DNA from: Tissierellia bacterium
GTDB lineage: Bacteria > Bacillota > Clostridia > Tissierellales > Tepidimicrobiaceae
DNA length: 14,078 nt
Assembly (NCBI GenBank): GCA_012798935.1
Contig: JAAZMG010000167.1
Location: 1 to 14,078, forward strand
Direction: 5' to 3'
Part shown: positions 1 through 5,889 of the stretch, piece after piece
Layout: the number at the start of each line of letters is the position of its first letter
Numbering within the stretch: position 1 is the first letter of the stretch
Position numbers and translations under genes: made by a program
The notes under the pieces: generated by a model
Database searches by the model: none
Told to the model about the DNA's origin: nothing
The model's input: only the letters and a program-made list of their open reading frames with translations

Positions 1-279
1 CATGTATTAAGATGTGATATAACAACAGAAGTATCTCCATTAATAGGAACTGAAAAACAATCTGAAGAATTGGTTAAATACTTTTTAGATGAGTTTGAGG
101 GGGATCCATCAAAGATTTGGGAATCTAACTTATTTGGTAAATCCTTATATGATTTAGTTAACGAACAGTTACAAGGCAAGTTAAATACAATGCCTGAGGA
201 GGTTAGACATAAGACAAGAAGGGCTTTAGAGAGAATAATAAATGATGGAAGCGGAGGGCTAATCTGCATTATTATTTAA
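1..279 (+). CDS. spoIVA: SpoIVA, spore coat assembly ATPase (C-terminal fragment)
   Basis: This is the last 92 residues of SpoIVA, the ATP-hydrolysing morphogenetic protein that polymerises on the outer forespore membrane and forms the basement layer of the spore coat. The reading frame is open from base 1, so the gene begins outside the window. The visible segment contains CDITTEVSPLIGTEKQSEEL and ends in GSGGLICIII. The extreme C-terminus GGLICI(I/L) is characteristic of the family and in Bacillus is needed for localisation through SpoVM. The ATPase domain lies upstream, outside the window. A terminator follows 14 bases after the stop codon. This gene is good evidence that the organism sporulates. 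It is expected to be transcribed by SigE in the mother cell, but its promoter is not in view. Confidence 0.96.
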   Translation, partial: HVLRCDITTEVSPLIGTEKQSEELVKYFLDEFEGDPSKIWESNLFGKSLYDLVNEQLQGKLNTMPEEVRHKTRRALERIINDGSGGLICIII

Positions 280-293
280 AACAAATGAACTAT

Positions 294-325
294 AAAAAGC
301 AGCTAAAGTGGCTTAGCTGCTTTTT
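294..325. terminator. Shared bidirectional terminator of spoIVA and tRNA-Pro
   Basis: The stem GCAGCTAA (299-306) pairs perfectly with TTAGCTGC (313-320) around a 6-base loop. It is preceded by AAAAA and followed by TTTTT, so it has a U-tract on both strands. It sits between the convergent spoIVA and tRNA-Pro genes and probably ends both transcripts. Confidence 0.9.
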
Positions 326-348
326 GATGTGTCCTTTTACTCAAAAAA

Positions 349-425
349 TGGTCGGGATGACTGGATTTGAACCAGCGGCCCCAAGTCCCCCAGACTTGTG
401 CGCTACCATACTGCGCCACATCCCG
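349..425 (-). tRNA. tRNA-Pro, anticodon GGG
   Basis: Read on the minus strand this folds into a complete cloverleaf of 77 nt including an encoded CCA. The acceptor stem is CGGGATG/CATCCCG, the D stem GCGC/GCGC with the loop AGTATGGTA, and the anticodon stem CAAGT/ACTTG with the 7-base loop CTGGGGG. The T arm carries TTCAAAT, the discriminator is A, and CCA is genomic at 351-349. The anticodon at 391-389 is GGG, which reads CCC and CCU proline codons. G37 matches the proline identity pattern. It has its own promoter 15 bases upstream and ends at the hairpin shared with spoIVA, so it is a single-gene transcription unit. Confidence 0.95.
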
Positions 426-440
426 TAATTGACAAATTAT

Positions 441-469
441 ATTATATATCATAAGTCTTAATTTGTAAA
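441..469 (-). promoter_or_regulatory. SigA-type promoter of tRNA-Pro
   Basis: On the minus strand, TTTACA (469-464) and TATAAT (446-441) are separated by 17 bases. The -10 element is a perfect consensus and ends 15 bases before the mature tRNA 5' end at 425, which leaves a short leader for RNase P to remove. Confidence 0.8.
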
Positions 470-474
470 GTGGG

Positions 475-503
475 TTTCACCGACGGAATAGTCGTGATAT
501 ACT
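475..503 (+). promoter_or_regulatory. Possible promoter of the small membrane protein gene
   Basis: TATACT (498-503) is a fair -10 element and lies 24 bases before the ribosome site at 527. A weak -35 (TTTCAC, 475-480) is 17 bases upstream. An interrupted inverted repeat, CGAC (481-484) and GTCG (491-494), extendable through CAC/GTG with one bulged C, occupies the spacer. The poor -35 keeps this tentative; a sporulation sigma factor could be used instead. Confidence 0.35.
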
Positions 504-542
504 TAATATAAAACTAAACATTTTATGGAGGTAGATTTTGTA

Positions 543-914
543 TTGATTATATATATTCAAAGAGTTTTATTTGTGTTATTATTAGCTAATATATTAGGGT
601 ATATACTAGTTGTATTAAAAGAAAAAATTTATTTAAAAAACAATATGATAGTTATTGATAAAAAAAATGTAACTCAAAATCATTTAGAAGAGGCAGATAT
701 GAAAGAGTTTATCCTTGATGGGACTAGGGTAAAATCTGGAGATGAGATAAAAGTGGTTACAATAGCTAAGGAGAAAATAGAGGGCATTCTAATAGGGGCT
801 ATTAAAAAAGAAAGGGCAATATTATTGGTAACCCACAATGATCAGATTAAAAAATTTGATATTGATAATATTTTAAAATTTAAAGTAGTAAGTAAATATG
901 GTAAATTTTTTTGA
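543..914 (+). CDS. Unrecognised small membrane-anchored protein with a compact beta-rich domain
   Basis: I do not recognise this family. The likely start is TTG at 543, 10 bases after a GGAGGT site (527-532). The upstream ATG at 525 overlaps that site and has none of its own. The 123-residue product begins with one hydrophobic helix (about residues 2-25), then a short basic stretch and a soluble domain of alternating hydrophobic residues (about 55-120). The pattern GDEIKVVTIAKEKIEGILIG followed by a second strand pair and FDIDNILKF looks like a small five-strand barrel of the Sm or SH3 kind. That is inference from pattern only. It sits directly upstream of the HlyD-like gene on the same strand, 84 bases apart, so the two may act together. 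Base use is like its neighbours, with no sign of transfer. Confidence 0.75.
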   Translation: MIIYIQRVLFVLLLANILGYILVVLKEKIYLKNNMIVIDKKNVTQNHLEEADMKEFILDGTRVKSGDEIKVVTIAKEKIEGILIGAIKKERAILLVTHNDQIKKFDIDNILKFKVVSKYGKFF

Positions 915-939
915 ACAATTAAAATATTTTATTTATAAG
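911..939 (+). promoter_or_regulatory. Possible promoter of the HlyD-like gene and division cluster
   Basis: TTGAAC (911-916, overlapping the preceding stop codon) and TATAAG (934-939) are separated by 17 bases. The match is fair, but the region is almost all A and T, so chance is possible. It would place the start of transcription near 946, about 50 bases before the HlyD-like ATG. Confidence 0.4.
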
Positions 940-998
940 AAGGAATATTATGTTTTATGGAGAAACCTATATAGTATAGGATAGTAAGGGTGATTTAA

Positions 999-2174
999 AT
1001 GTCCCAAGAGGAAAGGAAGTTAAGAAGAAAGAAGAAAAAAAAGTGGCGATTAATTCTAATAGGTTTTGTTTTCATATATTTATTTTTTAGAAGTACTCCA
1101 TCTTTATTTGCAATCCGGTTTAAAACCATTTTACCTGAAAAGAAGATTATAGAAGATAAAATTCAAACAGAAGCTATAGTAGTTAAAAAAGAAAATTTAT
1201 ATAGAGCTGATGGAGAAGGAAAGATTGAAATAGTCAGTAATGAAGGAGAAAGAGTAGCTAGAGGAACTAAAGTTGCTAAATTGACACTACTTAACGATAC
1301 CTCTACTTTGAATCAAGAATTAGGGGAGTTGGATAGGAAAATTGACATGTTAGCTAAAGCAGAGAAGGACAAGTTATTCATCTATGATAACGAGCAAAAG
1401 GATATTAGTGGAGAAAATACATTGATCGATCAAAGCTTGGAAAGCTTAAGAAAAAAGCGACAAGAGCTTGCTAACCAAATCTATAGTAATATTATGAATT
1501 ATTTTTCTAAAGAGGCTGGTATTTTATCTTTTAAGATTGATGGATACGAAGAAATATATTCCTTCAATCATAAGGAAGATTATAATTACTCGGATTTTAA
1601 ACAAGTAGCTGATAAACAGAAAATAGTAAAAGATAATAATCATGTTAAGGCAGGAGAACCTATTTTTAAAATTATAGACAATTTTGAATGGTATATGATT
1701 ATAAAACTAGAAAATATTAAGGACATTAGCCCATATAAGGAAGGGGATCCTATTTTACTAACGGGGGATCAAATAGAGGGTGAACTAAAAGGTTATATTG
1801 AAAAGGTAAATAGGGAAAAAAATAAGGGATTAATTTTATGTAAATTCAATTCAGATTTCCATAATTATTATGATAAAAGACATATGAAAGTTAATATAAT
1901 TAAGTACAAGCATGAAGGTTTTAAAATTCCAACTAAAAGTATAGTTGAAAAGGATGGTATAAAAGGTGTCTATATAAAAGATATTAGCGGAATAATAAAG
2001 TATAAACCAATAGAAATTTTAAAAGAAGAAGATAAGGTAACCTATATAAAATATGGGGATAAAAACAATAATATAGAAGTAAAAGGAAGTGATACACCTA
2101 TTAAGACTGTTACAATATTCGATGAAATCCTTCTAAATACCATAAATATAAAAGAAGGAATGATAATTAATTGA
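999..2174 (+). CDS. HlyD-family membrane-anchored adaptor protein
   Basis: This 391-residue protein has a very basic N-terminus, one membrane helix (about 17-31) and a large domain expected outside the cell. The order of parts fits HlyD/membrane-fusion proteins: a first half of a lipoyl-like domain (about 63-97, VSNEGERVARGTKVAKL), a helical hairpin (about 102-165), the second lipoyl half (about 168-226, with HVKAGEPIFKIID), then beta-barrel segments (about 230-325, with FKIPTKSIVEKDGIKGVYI). Such proteins normally partner ABC or RND exporters, but no transporter is encoded here. It precedes yggS and the division genes, where Bacillus has ylmD, so a role at the cell envelope or septum is possible; that is inference. 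The ATG at 999 follows AAGGGTG by 6 bases. The family is clear from architecture; the substrate is unknown. Confidence 0.85.
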   Translation: MSQEERKLRRKKKKKWRLILIGFVFIYLFFRSTPSLFAIRFKTILPEKKIIEDKIQTEAIVVKKENLYRADGEGKIEIVSNEGERVARGTKVAKLTLLNDTSTLNQELGELDRKIDMLAKAEKDKLFIYDNEQKDISGENTLIDQSLESLRKKRQELANQIYSNIMNYFSKEAGILSFKIDGYEEIYSFNHKEDYNYSDFKQVADKQKIVKDNNHVKAGEPIFKIIDNFEWYMIIKLENIKDISPYKEGDPILLTGDQIEGELKGYIEKVNREKNKGLILCKFNSDFHNYYDKRHMKVNIIKYKHEGFKIPTKSIVEKDGIKGVYIKDISGIIKYKPIEILKEEDKVTYIKYGDKNNNIEVKGSDTPIKTVTIFDEILLNTINIKEGMIIN

Positions 2175-2179
2175 CATCA

Positions 2180-2187
2180 AGGAGGGG
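2180..2187 (+). promoter_or_regulatory. Ribosome binding site that points to an AUU start for yggS
   Basis: AGGAGGGG is a near-perfect Shine-Dalgarno site placed 6 bases after the HlyD-like stop codon. The codon at optimal distance in the yggS frame is ATT at 2194, 8 bases after the AGGAGG core. No ATG, GTG or TTG occurs in that frame between the stop at 2164 and a TTG at 2242, which is inside the conserved N-terminal helix. Confidence 0.7.
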
Positions 2188-2193
2188 AATATA

Positions 2194-2877
2194 ATTATTA
2201 AGGATAATTTATTAATCATAGAAGAAAATATAGAAAAAGCGTTGCAAAGATCTGGTAGGATAGGTGAAAAGGTTCATCTTATTGCAGTAACTAAAACTGT
2301 TGAGGTGGATAGAATAAACCAGGCTCTTGAACTAGGATTAAAAAATATTGGAGAAAATAGAGTTCAAGAATTAGTAAAAAAGTACGATATTATTGGTAAT
2401 AGGGCAAATTATCATATGATTGGACACTTACAAACTAATAAGGTAAGAAATATTATTGATAAAGTTTGTCTAATTCATTCACTAGATCGATTATCCTTGG
2501 CTAAGGAACTAAACAAAAGGGCTAAGAAACAGGATTTAATAATGGATGTGTTAATTCAAGTTAATGTAGCTGAAGAAGAAAGTAAATATGGACTGAAGGT
2601 TGATGAAGTCATTCCTTTCTTAGAAAAGATATTGAAGTATGATAATATTAAAGTTAAAGGATTGATGACTATAGCACCTTTTGTAAAGGATCCTGAAGAA
2701 ATTAGATGGGTTTTTAGAGATTTAAGAAAATTAAGTGAAGTCATTAGTAGTAAAGGTTACGAAGGCGTAAAAATGGAATTTTTATCAATGGGTATGACCA
2801 ATGACTATGAAATAGCAATTGAAGAGGGGTCAAACATGATAAGAATTGGAACGGGATTGTTTGGTAAAAGAAATTAA
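2194..2877 (+). CDS. yggS: YggS/YlmE, PLP homeostasis protein
   Basis: YggS (YlmE in Bacillus) is a cytosolic single-domain protein with the fold of the alanine racemase N-terminus. It binds pyridoxal phosphate and keeps PLP and amino-acid pools balanced, without a known reaction. Family marks are AVTKT with the PLP lysine (about residue 34), GENRVQEL, HMIGHLQTNKVRNI, and the C-terminal SMGMTNDYEIAIEEGSNMIR before RIGTGLFG. With the start at the ATT codon at 2194 the protein is 227 residues, close to the usual 225-230, and begins with the helix IKDNLLIIEENIEKAL typical of the family. A start at the first ordinary codon, TTG at 2242, would remove this helix and has no ribosome site. The gene is the first of the yggS-sepF-yggT-ylmH-divIVA series, 18 bases before sepF. 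Confidence 0.93.
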   Translation: MIKDNLLIIEENIEKALQRSGRIGEKVHLIAVTKTVEVDRINQALELGLKNIGENRVQELVKKYDIIGNRANYHMIGHLQTNKVRNIIDKVCLIHSLDRLSLAKELNKRAKKQDLIMDVLIQVNVAEEESKYGLKVDEVIPFLEKILKYDNIKVKGLMTIAPFVKDPEEIRWVFRDLRKLSEVISSKGYEGVKMEFLSMGMTNDYEIAIEEGSNMIRIGTGLFGKRN

Positions 2878-2895
2878 AATATTGGGAGGGATATT

Positions 2896-3333
2896 ATGGC
2901 GGATTTTATGAATAAGCTTAAGTACTTTATAGGAATTGACGATCTAGATATTGATGATGAATATGAGGATTATGAAGAAGATGAACTTGAAGAGTTACCG
3001 GTTAATACAAGAACAAAGCGTATGAATAATAAGGTAGTAAATATTCATACAGCTGGCAATATGAAAGTATCAATTCATGAGCCGTTAAACTATGAAGATG
3101 CTCCTAAAATCGTTGATGATTTAAAAATGAGAAAAACCGTTGTGGTAAATTTAGAACAGTTAGAATCAGGGATAAAAAGACAGATATTTGATTTCATAAA
3201 TGGGGGATTGTATTCTCTTGAAGGGAGTATACAGAAGGTTAGTAAAGATATATTTATACTTGCACCAAGCAATGTAGAGATTGACGGTAATATAAGGGAT
3301 GAGTTAAAGAATAAAGGAGTTTTTAATTGGTAA
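2896..3333 (+). CDS. sepF: SepF, FtsZ membrane anchor and septum assembly protein
   Basis: SepF polymerises into rings or arcs, binds the C-terminal tail of FtsZ and ties the division ring to the membrane. The 145-residue length is usual. The parts are visible in order: an amphipathic membrane-binding helix at 1-13 (MADFMNKLKYFIG), a strongly acidic flexible linker at about 15-34, and the folded SepF core at about 57-143. The core contains RKTVVVNLEQLE, the conserved IFDFINGGLYSLEGSIQKV, and DIFILAPSNVEI. The ATG follows GGGAGGG with 5 bases between. It lies between yggS and yggT, the standard order in Firmicutes and many other bacteria, which supports a division role. Confidence 0.97.
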   Translation: MADFMNKLKYFIGIDDLDIDDEYEDYEEDELEELPVNTRTKRMNNKVVNIHTAGNMKVSIHEPLNYEDAPKIVDDLKMRKTVVVNLEQLESGIKRQIFDFINGGLYSLEGSIQKVSKDIFILAPSNVEIDGNIRDELKNKGVFNW

Positions 3334-3360
3334 AATATCCAAGGATAAGAGGTAAATAAC

Positions 3361-3627
3361 ATGCTTACTTTATATAGAGCTATAAATATTTTATTTAATA
3401 TTATTGAAACATTGATTTTTATTAGAATAATATTGTCATTTTTAAATATTGGTCCTTATAATCCAATAGGAAGATTTGTATATGAATTAACAGAACCTAT
3501 TTTAGGACCAGCAAGGGAATTAATATATAAATTAGGAATAAATACTGGAATGTTTGATTTTTCGCCTTTATTAGCAATACTCATTCTTAGAATTATTTCT
3601 AGAGTTTTAAGGAATATACTTTTTTAG
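3361..3627 (+). CDS. yggT: YggT/YlmG family membrane protein
   Basis: This is an 88-residue membrane protein with two hydrophobic helices (about 5-28 and 66-85). The loop between them carries the family signature: RIILSFLNI, NPIGRFVYELTEPILGPARE. YlmG/YggT relatives are linked to cell division in Gram-positive bacteria and to chloroplast nucleoid and cytochrome b6f maturation in plants, but their biochemical role is not settled. It is 27 bases after sepF, with an AGAGGT site before the ATG. The next gene starts in the bases after its TAG stop, so the two are probably translationally coupled. Confidence 0.94.
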   Translation: MLTLYRAINILFNIIETLIFIRIILSFLNIGPYNPIGRFVYELTEPILGPARELIYKLGINTGMFDFSPLLAILILRIISRVLRNILF

Positions 3628-3642
3628 TTGATGGTGATATTG

Positions 3643-4428
3643 TTGAGATTAGATAAAGAAAGATATATGGAACATATAAGAGATAAGGATCAGATTATGA
3701 ATATGAGAAGGGTTTTAGATAAAATCGAAATCGTATTAGAGAAACATATTATTCAATCTACAGATTTTATGGATCCTTATGAAAGAAAACTGGCTAGGTC
3801 TATTTTGAACCAATTTACAGAAATATCATATAGAGAGTCAGGTGGTTTTAAGGAAGCTGAAAGAAAGATTATATTAATTTATCCTGATTATTATCAATAT
3901 GATGATATATCTATTCCTATATCATCTTTGGTAGTAGAGGGATATATTGACAGATTATCCCATCGGGATTTTTTAGGTGGGATTCTTAGTTTAGGAATAA
4001 ATAGAGAGAAAATAGGGGATATATTAATACATGAGAGTTGTGTTCAAATAATAGTTAAAAATGAAATTTTTGAATTTGTTTTAATTAACTTAAAAAGGGT
4101 TGGTAAAGAAAGAGTTGATGTAAAACAAATTCCACTAGAAGACTTAGAATTAGGGAAGATAGATTATAAGGATATATGGACTACTATACCTTCCCTTAGA
4201 TTAGATGCACTGATCAGTAGCGGATTAAATTTATCTAGAAATGAGAGTCAAAGACTAATTGAATCTAGGAAGGTTAAAGTCAATTGGGAACCCATTGAAA
4301 GGGTATTTAAAGATGTTAAAGAAGGGGATATGATTTCAGCAAAAGGTTACGGTAGATTCATATTAGATATAATAGAAGGCATTAGTAGAAAAGGGAGAAT
4401 AAAGGTAAAGCTTAGATTATTAAAATAA
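3643..4428 (+). CDS. ylmH: YlmH, S4-domain RNA-binding protein of the division cluster
   Basis: YlmH is an RNA-binding protein encoded in division clusters. In Bacillus it is reported to bind stalled 50S subunits and to act in ribosome-associated quality control beside RqcH, which is also encoded in this window. The N-terminal half has the family pattern SHRDFLGGILSLGINREKIG. The C-terminal S4 domain (about residues 184-243) is seen as LRLDALISSGLNLSRNESQR followed by LIESRKVKVNW. The frame is open from TTG at 3628, directly after the yggT stop. The family normally begins (M)xLDKEKY, so TTG at 3643 (RLDKERYMEH), with a weak GGTGAT site, is preferred, giving 261 residues. ATG at 3631 is the alternative and would add four residues. 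divIVA follows 14 bases later. Confidence 0.93.
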   Translation: MRLDKERYMEHIRDKDQIMNMRRVLDKIEIVLEKHIIQSTDFMDPYERKLARSILNQFTEISYRESGGFKEAERKIILIYPDYYQYDDISIPISSLVVEGYIDRLSHRDFLGGILSLGINREKIGDILIHESCVQIIVKNEIFEFVLINLKRVGKERVDVKQIPLEDLELGKIDYKDIWTTIPSLRLDALISSGLNLSRNESQRLIESRKVKVNWEPIERVFKDVKEGDMISAKGYGRFILDIIEGISRKGRIKVKLRLLK

Positions 4429-4442
4429 ATGGAGTGAACTAT

Positions 4443-5015
4443 ATGATAACACCCCTTGATATTCAAAACAAAGAATTTAAAAAAGCTTTTAGAGGATATA
4501 AAGAATCAGAAGTTGATCAATTCTTAGATGATATTATAGATGATTATGAAAGTCTGTATAAAGAAAATTTAGAGTTAAAAGATAAAATCCTTGTATTAAG
4601 TGAGCAAATAAAACAGTATAATAATTTAGAGGAAACTTTAAAAGATACTCTTATAGTTGCTCAAAGTACAGCTGATGAAGTAACAAGTTCAGCTAGGCAT
4701 AAGGCTCAACTAATTGTTGAAGATGCAGAAATGACTGCTAAAAAATTAATAGATGCTGCAGATGATGAGGTTAGAAACATTAGAAAAGAATATGAATATC
4801 TGAAAAAAGAAATATTTATATTTAAAACCCGATATCAATCTTTTATTGAAGCACAACTAATTACTTTAGATGAATTTTATGCAAAAATAGAAGGTCATGA
4901 TATCAATATAAGTAGTCACGAAGACACAGGGGACTACATAAAGGACTCAGAGGAAACAGATTTAGAATCACAAGATATAAATTTAGAAAGAAGTGTTGAT
5001 GATTTGGGGGCCTAG
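4443..5015 (+). CDS. divIVA: DivIVA, polar and septal scaffold protein
   Basis: DivIVA binds negatively curved membrane at septa and poles and recruits division-site, polar-growth or chromosome-anchoring proteins. The N-terminal lipid-binding domain is clear: MITPLDIQNKEFKKAFRGYK, with the exposed phenylalanine and arginine (F16, R17) that insert in the membrane. It continues with SEVDQFLDDIIDDYESLY. Residues about 27-150 are coiled coil, and the last 40 residues are an acidic tail. The ATG at 4443 lies 6 bases after GGAGTG (4431-4436). The in-frame GTG at 4434 is part of that site and is rejected. The product is 190 residues. It closes the division block, and a GC-rich hairpin covers its stop codon. 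Confidence 0.97.
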   Translation: MITPLDIQNKEFKKAFRGYKESEVDQFLDDIIDDYESLYKENLELKDKILVLSEQIKQYNNLEETLKDTLIVAQSTADEVTSSARHKAQLIVEDAEMTAKKLIDAADDEVRNIRKEYEYLKKEIFIFKTRYQSFIEAQLITLDEFYAKIEGHDINISSHEDTGDYIKDSEETDLESQDINLERSVDDLGA

Positions 5016-5026
5016 CCCCTAATTTT
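5006..5026 (+). terminator. GC-rich hairpin over the divIVA stop codon, possible weak terminator
   Basis: GGGGC (5007-5011) pairs with GCCCC (5015-5019) around a 3-base loop. A further G-U pair is possible, and AATTTTTA follows. It stands out in such AT-rich sequence. It may terminate or attenuate transcription between divIVA and the DAHP synthase gene, whose ribosome site begins at 5038. The U-run starts after two A residues, so termination may be partial. Confidence 0.55.
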
Positions 5027-5049
5027 TATGAAGTAGTGGAGGAATGTTC

Positions 5050-5829
5050 ATGGCAAATAAGATAAAAATAGATGATGAATTGGTGATTAATGATGGAGAA
5101 TTTACCATTATTGCAGGCCCTTGTGCTGTTGAAAGTGAAAAACAAATGGAGTCTATTGGTAGTTTTTTAAGTAAAATGGAAGTTAAAATAATAAGAGGTG
5201 GAGCTTTCAAACCAAGAACTAGTCCTAAATCTTTCCAAGGACTAGGTATTGACGGTTTAAAAATACTAAAGGATATTAAAGATTTTTATGGGTTTAAGGT
5301 GGTTTCCGAAATAATGGATCCAAGGGATATTGAAAAAGCCTATGATTATATAGATATTTGTCAAATTGGTTCAAGAAATATGCAAAACTATTCGCTTTTG
5401 AAAGAAGCAGGCAGAATAGGAAAGCCTATATTATTGAAAAGGGGTATGTCTGCTACTTTAGATGAGTGGATGAAAGCCTCAGAATATATCAAAATGGAGG
5501 GAAATGAAAATATAATTTTATGCGAAAGAGGCATTAGAACCTTTGAGAATTATACAAGAAATACATTGGATTTAATGAGTGTTCCTATTATGAAATCAAA
5601 AACTAACTATCCTGTTATTGTAGATCCTAGTCATGGCACAGGAAGGAGAGAATTAATACTTCCAGCAACAAGAGCAGCTTTAGTTTTAGGTGCAAATGGA
5701 GTGATTATAGAGGTTCATCCTCAGCCAGATAAAGCTTTGTCAGATGGAGCCCAATCTTTAAATTTTGAGGAATTTGAAGTTTTATTGAAGGAAATTAGAA
5801 AACTAAAGGGACAGATGTTAATTAACTAG
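5050..5829 (+). CDS. aroF: 3-deoxy-7-phosphoheptulonate (DAHP) synthase, short form
   Basis: This enzyme joins phosphoenolpyruvate and erythrose 4-phosphate to give DAHP, the first step of the shikimate pathway to aromatic amino acids. All family motifs are present: AGPCAVES, GGAFKPRTSPKSFQGLG, QIGSRNMQN, LLKRG and ERGIRTFE. The metal ligands are C25, H195 (DPSHGTG), E221 (EVHP) and D232 (SDGAQS). The length of 259 residues is the bare catalytic barrel. The N-terminal ferredoxin-like/ACT-type or C-terminal chorismate mutase domain that gives feedback control in longer relatives is absent. ATG at 5050 is chosen because it lies 7 bases after GGAGG (5038-5042); the ATG at 5044 is too close. It stands alone, without other aro genes, where many Firmicutes have ileS. 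The close relative KDO-8-P synthase is less likely given these motifs. Confidence 0.95.
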   Translation: MANKIKIDDELVINDGEFTIIAGPCAVESEKQMESIGSFLSKMEVKIIRGGAFKPRTSPKSFQGLGIDGLKILKDIKDFYGFKVVSEIMDPRDIEKAYDYIDICQIGSRNMQNYSLLKEAGRIGKPILLKRGMSATLDEWMKASEYIKMEGNENIILCERGIRTFENYTRNTLDLMSVPIMKSKTNYPVIVDPSHGTGRRELILPATRAALVLGANGVIIEVHPQPDKALSDGAQSLNFEEFEVLLKEIRKLKGQMLIN

Positions 5830-5834
5830 TAAAT

Positions 5835-5889
5835 AAAACCCCTGTATTCTCATAATATATACTAAAGAATATAGAAATGGGGGGTTTTT
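5835..5889 (+). terminator. Terminator after the DAHP synthase gene
   Basis: AAAACCCC (5835-5842) pairs with GGGGTTTT (5881-5888), and an inner stem TGTATTCT (5843-5850) pairs with AGAATATA (5866-5873) with one G-U pair. A run of T residues ends the 3' arm. The 3' arm also carries the G-rich ribosome site of the small ORF at 5890, so the same fold would hide that site in any read-through transcript. Confidence 0.75.

Noticed and set aside
525..542. ATG at 525 as start of the small membrane protein gene
   Set aside because: It overlaps the GGAGGT ribosome site at 527-532 and has no site of its own upstream. TTG at 543 is at proper distance.
2242..2250. TTG at 2242 as the start of yggS
   Set aside because: It has no ribosome site and would remove the conserved first helix; the AGGAGGGG site points to ATT at 2194.
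2556..2744. Minus-strand ORF inside yggS, and similar ones in sepF, aroF, yteA, lspA-rluD, yicC and coaBC
   Set aside because: They run opposite to well-supported genes, have low-complexity products rich in S, I and F, and lack ribosome sites.
4434..4442. GTG at 4434 as start of divIVA
   Set aside because: It is part of the GGAGTG ribosome site; the family begins at the ATG at 4443.
5016..5049. T-box or amino-acid riboswitch ahead of the DAHP synthase gene
   Set aside because: The gap is only 34 bases, too short for such elements; only a simple hairpin is present.
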